Shown here piece by piece: positions 51,367 to 59,881 of a stretch of DNA of 64,000 nt; position 1 is the first letter of the stretch, and every line of letters begins with the position of its first letter. The stretch comes from Synergistetes bacterium HGW-Synergistetes-1 (GTDB lineage: Bacteria; Synergistota; Synergistia; Synergistales; Synergistaceae). The stretch covers positions 124,001 through 188,000 of the forward strand of contig PGXO01000004.1 of NCBI GenBank assembly GCA_002839185.1, written 5' to 3'. The position numbers and the translations under genes were made by a program. The notes under the pieces are model-generated. The model was not told the origin of the DNA and ran no database searches. It saw nothing but the letters and a program-made list of their open reading frames with translations.

Positions 51367-52050
51367 TTAATCATCTTGCCAAAAACACATATCAATCAAT
51401 TTCATTGGTGGATACTCGATTACGGATGAATTGTTTCGATTTTTTTTTGTGTTTAATAGTAGTTTGTTATATCTATATAGCGTAAATAGTTCTTTGATAG
51501 ATTCTTTATTAAATGATTTTGTTAAACCAAGTTTTTCGAGTTTCTTCTTTATTCGTGTGTCATATCCAAGAATACATCCAAAAGTCCCCATCATTATTTT
51601 AGTTAATAATGTCTCTGTTGGATTATTAGGTCTATAGCAAGCTTTTATTTCTTGACTTGCATTAAAAATAAGATTAATAATATGATTATCAGTTTTTTCA
51701 TTATTATAATCAATTAACCATAATTCATCGTATTCAGGCTTGAGTATAGTTTCCACAGCAAATTTGTGAATTTTATAATCCTTGAAATATAAAAAACTAC
51801 TCCCTCTAAGCATTCCCCAGCTTGCAAGGTAGAAAGCTAAATTTAAACAGAGAAGATCAATATCATCATCTGATAAGTCACTAATTTTGTGACCATTTTT
51901 TAGCATGTTCCAGTGTGTTTTTTGAAAAATATTATAACAGTGTTCCCATGAAATGTTGCTATTATGTATATCGTCATTTATGGTTTTATAAAATTTATCA
52001 ATATTATTAATCAGAGTGCTAATGTTGTAATTTGGCTTACTGGTTACCAT
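51367..52050 (-). CDS. Unknown AT-rich cargo protein between lysis cassette and integrase
   Basis: 227 residues. Highly AT-rich, unlike the phage genes. The central part reads DLLCLNLAFYLASWGMLRGSSFLYFKDYKIH, a motif I have seen in unnamed mobile-island proteins, but I cannot name a function. Position next to integrase, in reverse orientation and between terminators, is typical for lysogeny-expressed morons. Weak ribosome site GGTGA. The 220 bases between it and the integrase gene are AT-rich and hold no gene. Confidence 0.65.
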   Translation of the reverse strand: MVTSKPNYNISTLINNIDKFYKTINDDIHNSNISWEHCYNIFQKTHWNMLKNGHKISDLSDDDIDLLCLNLAFYLASWGMLRGSSFLYFKDYKIHKFAVETILKPEYDELWLIDYNNEKTDNHIINLIFNASQEIKACYRPNNPTETLLTKIMMGTFGCILGYDTRIKKKLEKLGLTKSFNKESIKELFTLYRYNKLLLNTKKNRNNSSVIEYPPMKLIDMCFWQDD

Positions 52051-52273
52051 AAAGATTCACCGCCCATTAAGCAATATTAAAATAAATATTATAATTATAG
52101 GGTATTAAAATCACATTAGCAATAATAGAGGTTTAGTTTTAAGTTTAAAATACAATTTGTTTTAATTTACATAGGAGCTAATAATTTTAATACAATTAGT
52201 GTTAAAGATATTGCCGTATCTAGAATAACTGGGTTCTTGGTGTGGTCCTTAAAAGATTTGAACAACTGTTTAC

Positions 52274-53446
52274 TTATATATTAATATTAGGTTTTAACGG
52301 GATATCTTTCTTATCCCGTACTGCGATTAGAAAGTCTCCCCACCACTCCATCATGGCAGTTCTTTGAGGCATGTACTGAGCGCGGTTATATGTTCTTCTT
52401 ATAGTGTTTCTGTCAACGTGTGACAGCTGGTGCTCGATGACATCCGCCGGCCATTCATATTCATTCAAGATGGTACTGGCCATCGATCTGAACCCATGAG
52501 CTGTCATATCTTCTTTCTCATACCCCATTGATCTTAAGGCCATGCGGACGGCCCCATCGCTTAAATGTCGGCCGCCTCCGCGCGGAGAAGGGAAGAGCCA
52601 GGTCTTGTTTCCCGATATTGCCTGGAGTTCTTTCAATACCCTTATCGCCTCAGTTGATAGTGTAACAACATGTTCGTTTTTCTCTTTCATCTTTTCGGCT
52701 GGTATGCGCCATTCTTTTTTGTTGAGATCAAATTCTTTCCACTCGGCCTGCCGAATTTCGCCGGGACGGACAAACGTCAGAGCCGACATTATCATCAAAT
52801 ACCGTACTAATCTTTGAGGATAGGCATAGACGCTGCGCATCAGAGCTCCAATATCTTCATTGTCAACGACTGTTGCATAGTGTTCCTGGCGGTGCGGCTG
52901 CAGTGCTTTTGATATGGCAGATGCGGGATTGACCAGAGTTCTGTCAGTTGTAATGGCATAATCAAAGATCTGTTTCATAAATTGGCGTAATCTGTGGGAA
53001 GTGTCTATAAGTCCTTCTTTTTCAATTTGTCTGCAAAAAAGCAGGATTGAGTTAGGAGTAATTTCATTCAGGTTTCTATTGCCAAACTCGGGGAGCAGAT
53101 ATTTATTCAGCCTCAATTCTACGGTCCTAACATAGTTTTTGCTTTTATCAGGAAGGATGACGGAGTTAAACCATTCAACTGCAAGCTCCTTAAAAGAATA
53201 CTCTCCGGAAGGGCCCCTTTTATCCTCTTTTCTTATTTCATAGTTCTTATCCCTTGCAGCTTTTAAGCTGACTCCAGGGTAGGTTCCGAGACTTTTGCGT
53301 TTCTCTTTTCCGTCGATCCAAAGACGCGCGATCCAATATTTGCTTCCGTTAGGCCTGATGTCGAGGATCAATCCCCGTCCATCTGAAAGGCTGTATGGTT
53401 TTTCTTTGGGTTTTGCGTTCTTTATGATGATCTCAGTCAGAGCCAT
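52274..53446 (-). CDS. int: P4-family tyrosine integrase
   Basis: 390 residues. The N-terminal DUF4102-type domain (SDGRGLILDIRPNGSKYWIARLWIDGKEKRKSLGTYPGVSLKAAR) is followed by the core-binding domain and the catalytic domain: Arg in FVRPGEIR, HxxR as HGFR, HQLSH and Tyr in YNRAQY. It lies next to attR, transcribed away from the tRNA. Directs integration at tRNA-Val 3' end. Confidence 0.95.
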   Translation of the reverse strand: MALTEIIIKNAKPKEKPYSLSDGRGLILDIRPNGSKYWIARLWIDGKEKRKSLGTYPGVSLKAARDKNYEIRKEDKRGPSGEYSFKELAVEWFNSVILPDKSKNYVRTVELRLNKYLLPEFGNRNLNEITPNSILLFCRQIEKEGLIDTSHRLRQFMKQIFDYAITTDRTLVNPASAISKALQPHRQEHYATVVDNEDIGALMRSVYAYPQRLVRYLMIMSALTFVRPGEIRQAEWKEFDLNKKEWRIPAEKMKEKNEHVVTLSTEAIRVLKELQAISGNKTWLFPSPRGGGRHLSDGAVRMALRSMGYEKEDMTAHGFRSMASTILNEYEWPADVIEHQLSHVDRNTIRRTYNRAQYMPQRTAMMEWWGDFLIAVRDKKDIPLKPNINI

Positions 53447-53566
53447 AATATCCCCTCCACCGTATAAAATACTGTGACCGTATTACGTATTTATACAAAT
53501 AATTATACAGTATTGAATGGATAACAGCGGTTATTTATAGTTATCTGTGGTTACTTGAAAAAGCAA
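53447..53566. promoter_or_regulatory. Integrase promoter region with arm-like words
   Basis: An AT-rich region upstream of integrase, with TATTTATAC and TAATTATAC (53488-53508) resembling the tandem 12-mer near attL. Also a direct repeat TTATCTGTGGTTA/TTATTTATAGTTA near 53530-53553. Likely holds the int promoter and arm sites; no gene. Confidence 0.45.
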
Positions 53567-53591
53567 GAAACCCTGCTGTGGGCAGGGTTTC
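53567..53591 (-). terminator. Prophage-supplied terminator for tRNA-Val
   Basis: GAAACCCTGC pairs with GCAGGGTTTC, and on the minus strand is followed by TTGCTTTTTC. It stands about 30 bases after the tRNA 3' end, replacing the host terminator displaced to 8761-8784. Confidence 0.75.
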
Positions 53592-53621
53592 TTGGGTATA
53601 TGGAAACGTGTGGATTATTGG

Positions 53622-53639
53622 CTTGGTGGGCGATATTGG
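53622..53639. repeat. attR, 18-bp attachment core
   Basis: Identical to 8795-8812. It overlaps the 3' 16 bases of tRNA-Val, including CCA, so integration restores an intact tRNA gene. Confidence 0.93.
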
Positions 53640-53698
53640 GTTCGAACCAACGACTTCCACCGTGTGAAGGTGACACTCTACCGCTGAGTTAATCGCCC
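53624..53698 (-). tRNA. tRNA-Val (anticodon CAC)
   Basis: A full cloverleaf can be folded: acceptor GGGCGAT/ATCGCCC, D stem ACTC/GAGT, anticodon stem TCACC/GGTGG with loop TTCACAC, five-base variable loop, T arm GTTGG-TTCGAAC-CCAAT, then ACCA encoded. Anticodon CAC reads the Val codon GUG. It is the integration site of the prophage. Confidence 0.95.
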
Positions 53699-53717
53699 GC
53701 TTTGTGCATCGGATGGA

Positions 53718-53746
53718 ATTATACTTGCTTAGTGGCAATATTTCAA
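53718..53746 (-). promoter_or_regulatory. Promoter of tRNA-Val
   Basis: On the minus strand TTGAAA (53746-53741), a 17-base spacer and a perfect TATAAT (53723-53718), about 20 bases before the tRNA 5' end. Confidence 0.8.
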
Positions 53747-53933
53747 GTTTCGTGCCAGAATTCGTGCCAGATATTGTCAGCAAAATTGCCGATGATGGTA
53801 CGTTTGTTCCTGATATCGGCAAAGCAGGAGGAGCCATGATGGGATATCAGACTGGATGCCGCTCCCACAAGTCAGTGCATTTGGTGTAAAATAGTTCCCG
53901 TTGGCAAAATACAAACGAAGGGTCGAATGCCGG

Positions 53934-54779
53934 ATGATCCTGTGCACAAAAATGAACGGCAACGGAAACGATTTCCTCGTCATAAACAATATGGAGCTTA
54001 AGTACAGCGGGGAAACGCTTTCCATGTATGCAAAGGCTCTTTGCAGAAGGAGAGAGTCACTGGGCGCAGACGGTATCCTTGCAGCGGAACCATCGGAAGC
54101 CCATGATTTCAAAATGAGACTGTTCAACCGCGACGGCACAGAGGGCGAGATGTGCGGCAACGGGGCAAGGTGCATTGCCAGATATGCATTTCTTAAAGGC
54201 ATAGTAAAAAAACCTGAGATGACCTTTGAAACCATTGGCGGCAGAGTGGATGCCAGTGTAAGGGATGCAAGAACGACCCTCAAACTTTCTCCTGTAAATA
54301 TTTCAAGCCTTGTTCACGATGTTCCCGCCTCTGTCGAAGGATATGATTTCAACTATACTTTTTTGACAGTCGGCGTTCCTCATGCAGTAATATTTGAAAA
54401 GACGCGCCTTGACTCTGAAGATCAATACAGGAAGATCGGCAGGGCGATACGTTTACGGACAGACCTTTTCCCGGAAGGGGCAAATATTAATTTTGTCTCA
54501 CCAAAGTCAACTTATGAAGCAGGTCTTGACGTCATTACATATGAGAGAGGGGTTGAAGACCTTACCCTTTCATGCGGTACAGGTTCCACGGCAAGTGCAA
54601 TAGCTGCCTTTACTGCCGGACTGACCGGCCCTGTGGTGGATGTTTATAATCCGGGAGGGCTGAACAGAGTATCCCTTGAGTTCGGACCCTCGGGCAAGAT
54701 CCTGCCTGAGCTTGAGGGCGGAGCGTCATATATAGCGGAGATCGAGGCGTTGGAGGAAGCGTTAGAGCAGTATAATTAA
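53934..54779 (+). CDS. dapF: Diaminopimelate epimerase
   Basis: 281 residues from ATG 53934; the TTG at 53901 would add 11 atypical residues. TKMNGNGNDF at the start, first catalytic Cys in GEMCGNGARCIA, second in TLSCGTGSTASA. Converts L,L- to meso-diaminopimelate for lysine and peptidoglycan synthesis. Precedes lepB by one base. DapF first in a run leading to topA fits Synergistota-like gene order (inference). Confidence 0.93.
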   Translation: MILCTKMNGNGNDFLVINNMELKYSGETLSMYAKALCRRRESLGADGILAAEPSEAHDFKMRLFNRDGTEGEMCGNGARCIARYAFLKGIVKKPEMTFETIGGRVDASVRDARTTLKLSPVNISSLVHDVPASVEGYDFNYTFLTVGVPHAVIFEKTRLDSEDQYRKIGRAIRLRTDLFPEGANINFVSPKSTYEAGLDVITYERGVEDLTLSCGTGSTASAIAAFTAGLTGPVVDVYNPGGLNRVSLEFGPSGKILPELEGGASYIAEIEALEEALEQYN

Positions 54780-54780
54780 A

Positions 54781-55374
54781 ATGTTGACCGGGAAAAGAGC
54801 CATCAGTCTAGTTGCGCTGCTTGTCCTTTTTCTAATTTATATTGGAGGAATCAATGTTATGCCTAAACCATGGTGGCGTGAAACGATAGAGACAGTTTTC
54901 TGGGCGCTTGTGCTTGCCCTTATCCTAAGGACCTTTGTTATTCAGGCTTTCTGGATCCCAAGCGGATCGATGATACCCACTCTTGAAGTGGGAGATCGTG
55001 TGCTCGTGCTCAAATTCTGGTACGCGATGCCCAAAGTTGAGCCAAAGAGGGGACAGATAGCCGTCTTCAAGTACCCGGTGGACCCTAGAAGGGATTTCGT
55101 AAAGCGGATCATCGGTCTTCCCGGTGACAAGGTAGAGATAAGGAACGGCACAGTGTATGTCAACGACAAAGAAGTATTTGAGCCATACGTGAAAAACAAA
55201 GACACTTTTGACATGCTGCCGGAAACAGTTCCTGAGAAAAGCTATTTTTGCCTGGGAGACAACAGGCCGAACTCGCAGGATGGCAGGTTCTGGGGGTTTG
55301 TCCCGAGAAATTTCTTCCGGGGACCCGCTGTTTTCAGATACTGGCCGCTCAACCGGATAGGGCTGATCGAATAA
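54781..55374 (+). CDS. lepB: Signal peptidase I
   Basis: 197 residues. N-terminal TM segments (7-26 and about 37-55), Ser63 in PSGSMIPTL and Lys108 in RRDFVKRIIGLPGD form the Ser/Lys dyad. Later conserved DNRPNSQDGRFWGFVP. It removes signal peptides from exported proteins at the outer face of the membrane. Its TAA is directly followed by the ATG of the GTPase gene. Confidence 0.95.
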   Translation: MLTGKRAISLVALLVLFLIYIGGINVMPKPWWRETIETVFWALVLALILRTFVIQAFWIPSGSMIPTLEVGDRVLVLKFWYAMPKVEPKRGQIAVFKYPVDPRRDFVKRIIGLPGDKVEIRNGTVYVNDKEVFEPYVKNKDTFDMLPETVPEKSYFCLGDNRPNSQDGRFWGFVPRNFFRGPAVFRYWPLNRIGLIE

Positions 55375-56211
55375 ATGGGCAGGACTGTATGGTTCCCCGG
55401 GCATATGGCAAAGGGCAAGCGCCAGCTTGAGGCGCTTGCAGCCAATATTGACCTTATTTTAGAGGTTCGGGACGCGAGAGCGCCGAACCTCTCTTCGTCG
55501 CCCTTCCTTCACATCTTTGCCCCTAAAATAAAAATATGGACCATCCTCTCAAAAGCGGATCTTGCTGATCCCAATATCACTAAAATATGGACAGATCATC
55601 TGAAATCAAAAAATCTTCCAACATGGCCGCTGGATCTCCGCAAAGGAGGGCTCAGCCAGATACGGAAAGAGCTGACGGAAAAGAAACCGGCCTTCCGGGA
55701 TCTCAGGATGGCGGTGGTCGGCATCCCAAACGTTGGAAAATCTATGCTCATCAATCAGCTGGTAGGAAGAAAAGCTGCCCCTGTTGGCGGGATACCCGGA
55801 ATAACCAAGGGAGTCTCCTGGTTCAAGGGAGAAGGGTTCCTTCTGGTCGACTCACCCGGGATACTTGATCCTCACAGCGACGCAAGGGCACACCGGATCA
55901 TTTCATGGATAGGCGCTACAAGAGGTCAGGTAATAGGCAATTGGGAAGATCATGCAAAAGAATGCATATCATTCCTGATCACAAAAAATCTTTGGCAGGG
56001 CGTTGAATCAGCCTGGGGAATCAAGCCTGAGGGGACTCCGGCGGATATTCTTGAATCTGTAGGCAAAAGGCTCGGCAAACTGCTGCCGGGAGGTCTTGTG
56101 GACATTGAAAGCGCAGGCAGGGTTTTTATAGACGCTTTTGCCACAGGAAGACTTGGCAGGATGAGCCTTGAAAGACCGGGAGATCCGCCGCTGTGGGAGA
56201 GCCTCAAGTAA
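55375..56211 (+). CDS. rbgA: Ribosome biogenesis GTPase RbgA/YlqF
   Basis: 278 residues. Circularly permuted GTPase: G4 (TILSKADL) precedes G1 (GIPNVGKSMLINQL), G2 (GGIPGITKG) and G3 (DSPGIL). C-terminal helical domain (EDHAKECISFL...) typical of YlqF. Needed for late 50S subunit assembly. Start is immediately after lepB stop; end overlaps rnhB start (TAATG). Confidence 0.93.
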   Translation: MGRTVWFPGHMAKGKRQLEALAANIDLILEVRDARAPNLSSSPFLHIFAPKIKIWTILSKADLADPNITKIWTDHLKSKNLPTWPLDLRKGGLSQIRKELTEKKPAFRDLRMAVVGIPNVGKSMLINQLVGRKAAPVGGIPGITKGVSWFKGEGFLLVDSPGILDPHSDARAHRIISWIGATRGQVIGNWEDHAKECISFLITKNLWQGVESAWGIKPEGTPADILESVGKRLGKLLPGGLVDIESAGRVFIDAFATGRLGRMSLERPGDPPLWESLK

Positions 56212-56807
56212 TGTTTGGAAAAGCTGGGATAGTTGCCGCAGGAACAGATGAAGCAGGCAGAGGTCCGCTTGCCGGGCCTGTTGTTGCAGCTGCGGTCATC
56301 CTTACTAAAGAACAGAGACAATATCTTCTTTCAAAAGGTCTGAAAGATTCAAAAAAACTTTCACCGTCAAGGCGAGAAGATCTTTTCTGCAGGATGTGTG
56401 AGTGCGGGATAAAGTGGAGGGCGCAGGCCGCGTCACCGCATAGGATAGACAGGATAAACATACTCCAGGCCTCTCTATGGTGCATGAAGAGATCTGTAGA
56501 GCGCCTGGATTCCGAACCGGACATAGTATTGGTCGACGGCTGTACGTATATTCCCGGACTTGGAATATATCAGAGATGTGTGGTCAAAGGAGACGACAGG
56601 GTGCCTGCCATAGCTGCCGCATCTGTCGTAGCAAAGGTTTTGAGGGACAGGATAATGCGCACCATGGACAAACTCTACCCGGAGTACGGTTTCAGCGCCC
56701 ACAAGGGATACCCATCAGCCGAACACAGAAGGATACTGATGGAAATTGGCCCTTCACCGATCCACAGAGTCTCTTTCAAAGGAGTCTCGAGGGAAACAGC
56801 GGTATGA
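56211..56807 (+). CDS. rnhB: Ribonuclease HII
   Basis: 198 residues from ATG 56211. GTDEAGRGPLAGPVVAAAV holds the first Asp-Glu pair. LVDGC and AHKGYPSAEHRRIL follow with the other conserved residues. Removes RNA from RNA-DNA hybrids and misincorporated ribonucleotides. Overlaps rbgA and yraN. Confidence 0.95.
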   Translation: MFGKAGIVAAGTDEAGRGPLAGPVVAAAVILTKEQRQYLLSKGLKDSKKLSPSRREDLFCRMCECGIKWRAQAASPHRIDRINILQASLWCMKRSVERLDSEPDIVLVDGCTYIPGLGIYQRCVVKGDDRVPAIAAASVVAKVLRDRIMRTMDKLYPEYGFSAHKGYPSAEHRRILMEIGPSPIHRVSFKGVSRETAV

Positions 56808-57268
56808 GCCTTGAAAGGGCTCTAAAACGCTCATTACAAGAAAGAAATAAAGTCTCCACTCAAAAATCTTCCGGGAAAGATCAGTCTGACCCTTCCAAAA
56901 AGCTCCCGCTTCACCTGCAGACAGGAAAATATGGTGAAGAAAAGGCGGCAGAGTACCTCACCCACATCGGATACAGGATCATAGCGAAAAATGTAAGCTG
57001 CAGGCATGGTGAGATAGACATCATTGCCGATGACGGCAATGAGATCGTCTTTGTTGAGGTCAGGACCAGGAGCTTTGGCTGGCTCATGCCGCCTGAATGT
57101 ACAGTAGGACCTGAAAAAATAAAAAAACTTAAAAAAGCCGCCAGGATATGGACAGAAAACAGAAATTACACTGGTTTTTGGCGTATAGATCTAGTTGCTA
57201 TCACGCTTAAAGAGGGCAGTGGACCCTCTATAGAACATATCAAAGATATCACGGAGGGAATACTATGA
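56804..57268 (+). CDS. YraN/UPF0102 family endonuclease-like protein
   Basis: 154 residues from ATG 56804, overlapping the rnhB stop. The first 35 residues are a charged extension, then TGKYGEEKAAEYLTHIGYRIIAKNVSCRHGEIDIIADDGNEIVFVEVRTRS, the PD-(D/E)XK-like signature of the family. Usually beside rnhB and comM, as here. Role uncertain (DNA processing). Confidence 0.93.
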   Translation: MSLERALKRSLQERNKVSTQKSSGKDQSDPSKKLPLHLQTGKYGEEKAAEYLTHIGYRIIAKNVSCRHGEIDIIADDGNEIVFVEVRTRSFGWLMPPECTVGPEKIKKLKKAARIWTENRNYTGFWRIDLVAITLKEGSGPSIEHIKDITEGIL

Positions 57269-58779
57269 ACTCTGTCTCAGGTATAACGCTTCGGGGAGTC
57301 AAGGCGGTTCCGGTAGAGGTGGAAGTGGAGATAACCGGTGGACTTTTCAACATATCAGTGGTAGGTCTTCCTGACGCTGCCGTCAGAGAGGCCAGAGAAA
57401 GAGTCAGGGCCGCTCTCCGGAGCGTAGGGATAACGCTCCGGGGGAGAGTGGCGATCAACCTTGCTCCTGCTGACGTGCCAAAGGAGGGAGCACTGCTTGA
57501 TCTTGCTATCGCAGTCGCAATAGCTTGTGTGCAGGGCGGAGTGAAGGTCAAAAAGCCATCCCTCTTCATAGGCGAACTTGCGCTCGACGGAAGGCTCAGA
57601 AAAGTCAGGGGAGCTGTACCCGCGGCTTTTCTTGCCCGGGAAAAGGGATGGGATATCTACCTGCCGGAAGAAAACGCTGAAGAGGTCAGTCTGGTCGAAG
57701 GGGTATCTGCATGGAGGGTGAAATCGCTTGGAGATCTCTTTGCGCATTTGAGAGGGGAGATCGAACTCGCCTGTGTCGGTTACTGCGAGGCTGATTTTAC
57801 TCCCCCCCAGGCAGATCCGGACTTTTCCGACATCAAAGGGCAGTCTGCTGCCAAGCGGGCGCTTGAGATCGCGGCGGCGGGCCATCATAACCTTCTGTTG
57901 GTCGGATCTCCGGGTTCGGGTAAAACGCTTCTGGCAAGGGCACTTAAAGGGATACTTCCTCCCCTTTCCGATCCGGAGCTTATGGAGGTGCTTCTTCTCA
58001 GAAGTACTGTCGGGAATTCGATCTCATCTGTCAGGGAGAGACCCTTTAGATCTGTGCACCATACTGCAAGCGCTGTTGCTCTCTGCGGCGGAGGGACCAC
58101 ACTAAGACCGGGCGAGATAAGCCTGGCCTCGAGAGGAGTGCTCTTCCTGGACGAGTTTCCTGAGTTCACCAGGGATGTCCTTGAGGCGCTCAGACAGCCG
58201 CTGGAGGATGGCCAGATAACTGTAAGCCGCGCCTCGGGCAGTGTTGTCTATCCGGCAAAGGTGCTCATGGTCGCTGCCTGCAATCCATGTCCCTGCGGTT
58301 TCGCGGGAGATCCAGTTGAACACTGTACATGTTCACCTTCAGCCCTTGACAGATACAGAAGGCGTCTTTCAGGCCCCATTCTGGACAGGATAGATCTTCA
58401 CATTTCTATACCCAGGCTTTTGCCGGAAGAGCTCGTTTCACTGGAGGGAAAATGCGGCGAGAGCAGTGCAGAAGTTGCTGAAAGGGTGAGAGCGGCACGG
58501 GAGATCCAGATAAAACGGTGGTCCAAGTATGGGATCGGATCAAATTCAGAGATACCTGAAAAACTGCTTCGAAGAAACATAGCGCTGACCCCGGAAGTAA
58601 AAAGCTTTCTGCTCCAGGCACTGAACCGCGTAAGGCTCTCGGGAAGGGGGCTTTCCAGAGTCCTCAAGGTATCGAGGACAATAGCCGACCTCTCCGCTTC
58701 AGAAGAAATAAAACTTGAACATGTTGCAGAGGCTCTGAGTTACAGGGAAGGGGAAGCTCTCTCTTGGATGAAAATTTAA
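57265..58779 (+). CDS. comM: ComM/YifB Mg-chelatase-like AAA+ ATPase
   Basis: 504 residues. N-terminal lon-type domain, Walker A GSPGSGKT at about 215, Walker B LFLDEF, zinc-type Cys in CNPCPCG, and C-terminal RGLSRVLKVSRTIADL. ComM is a helicase promoting branch migration in natural transformation. Lies between yraN and dprA with overlapping ends, making a DNA uptake/processing group. Confidence 0.93.
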   Translation: MNSVSGITLRGVKAVPVEVEVEITGGLFNISVVGLPDAAVREARERVRAALRSVGITLRGRVAINLAPADVPKEGALLDLAIAVAIACVQGGVKVKKPSLFIGELALDGRLRKVRGAVPAAFLAREKGWDIYLPEENAEEVSLVEGVSAWRVKSLGDLFAHLRGEIELACVGYCEADFTPPQADPDFSDIKGQSAAKRALEIAAAGHHNLLLVGSPGSGKTLLARALKGILPPLSDPELMEVLLLRSTVGNSISSVRERPFRSVHHTASAVALCGGGTTLRPGEISLASRGVLFLDEFPEFTRDVLEALRQPLEDGQITVSRASGSVVYPAKVLMVAACNPCPCGFAGDPVEHCTCSPSALDRYRRRLSGPILDRIDLHISIPRLLPEELVSLEGKCGESSAEVAERVRAAREIQIKRWSKYGIGSNSEIPEKLLRRNIALTPEVKSFLLQALNRVRLSGRGLSRVLKVSRTIADLSASEEIKLEHVAEALSYREGEALSWMKI

Positions 58780-59867
58780 AGACGCTTCTTCTCCTTAACA
58801 GCCTTGAAGGCCAGGGAAGAAAATTATGGTTTGCCCTAAAAAGAGGACTGATATCCCACGACGAGCTTTGGAAATGCAACGCAAAACTTTTTACAGAGCT
58901 TGGCATCACAGAGAGGACAATTGTCGCGATCAAGACAAAAATTGACATGAGATGGGCCGAAATTGAAATGGAGAAATGTTTGAAGCTGGACATACGGGCT
59001 GTCGGAATAGAAGACGAAGATTACCCTGCGAAGCTAAATGATCTTAACGATCCGCCACTGATACTTTACTGGCACGGAAGCGAAAAACGGATACCTCATA
59101 AGTGTATCGGAGCCGTAGGAACAAGAAGGGCAAGTACATACGGAAGAAGAACAGCTTTAAGGATAGGTGAATACTGCGCACATGCAGGGATCCCCCTCAT
59201 AAGCGGAGGAGCTTCTGGCATAGACGGGAACGCACACATGGGAGCCTGTACGTCAGGAGGAAAAACATTTGCAGTATTCGGTACAGGAGCGGATGTATAT
59301 TTCCCCCAGTCAAATGCAAACCTATTCAGAGAAATAAGAGACTGCGGGGCACTTATATCAGAATTCCCGATCGGCAGCCAGGGGGAACAATGGCACTTTC
59401 CAAGGAGGAACAGAATAGTAGCAGCCCTTTCTTCAAAGCTGATAGTCGTCGAAGCGCCTCTCAAAAGCGGAGCTATGATAACTGCCGGATTTGCAGCAGA
59501 GCTTGGAAGGGAAGTATGGGCAGTTCCTGGAAGGATAGACGAAGAATCGGCATTCGGAAGCAATAAGCTTATTTTTGACGGAGCTTATCCCCTCATAGAT
59601 CTGAAGGATTTCTTCGAGACAAATACAAGGGCATCTGCAGTATTTTCCAATAATGATCTTAAGGCGGATCCGGTGTCTGACATTGACCTTTCACATGAAG
59701 AAGAGGAAATATTGAAGGTTTTAAGGTTTGGCGGAGGGCAGACAGTTGACAACATCGCTCTTGAGGTTAAAATGAGCGCCGCCGGCATTTTAAAAATAAT
59801 TGCAATTTTGTCTGCAAAAGGAATAATATATTCTTCGGGCTCAGGCCGGTATAGCGCAAATGTTTGA
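58764..59867 (+). CDS. dprA: DNA processing protein DprA
   Basis: 367 residues from TTG 58764 (overlaps comM). Rossmann-like domain with GTRRASTYG, GGASGIDGNAHMGA, TFAVFGTGADVYFP and FPRRNRIVAALS, and a C-terminal winged helix (DNIALEVKMSAAGILKIIAILSAKG). Loads RecA on incoming single-stranded DNA. With comM it suggests competence capability in the host. Confidence 0.94.
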   Translation: MDENLKTLLLLNSLEGQGRKLWFALKRGLISHDELWKCNAKLFTELGITERTIVAIKTKIDMRWAEIEMEKCLKLDIRAVGIEDEDYPAKLNDLNDPPLILYWHGSEKRIPHKCIGAVGTRRASTYGRRTALRIGEYCAHAGIPLISGGASGIDGNAHMGACTSGGKTFAVFGTGADVYFPQSNANLFREIRDCGALISEFPIGSQGEQWHFPRRNRIVAALSSKLIVVEAPLKSGAMITAGFAAELGREVWAVPGRIDEESAFGSNKLIFDGAYPLIDLKDFFETNTRASAVFSNNDLKADPVSDIDLSHEEEEILKVLRFGGGQTVDNIALEVKMSAAGILKIIAILSAKGIIYSSGSGRYSANV

Positions 59868-59881
59868 GAGAGGTGTAATAA

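Larger units (their letters stand above)
8795..53639. mobile_element. Temperate siphophage prophage integrated at tRNA-Val(CAC)
   Basis: The ends are an 18-bp direct repeat (8795-8812 and 53622-53639). The right copy is the 3' part of an intact tRNA-Val with CCA, and a tyrosine integrase lies next to it. Inside are ordered modules: defence cargo, immunity, early genes, replication, packaging, head, lambda-type tail, lysis and integrase. All essential structural genes are open, so the prophage may be functional. The two visibly broken genes are accessory: a cro-like gene at 18449-18924 and a repeat protein at 22763-23729. Confidence 0.95.

Noticed and set aside
53704-53889. Frames across tRNA-Val and its promoter
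   Set aside because: They read through the tRNA gene or its promoter and contain no protein features.
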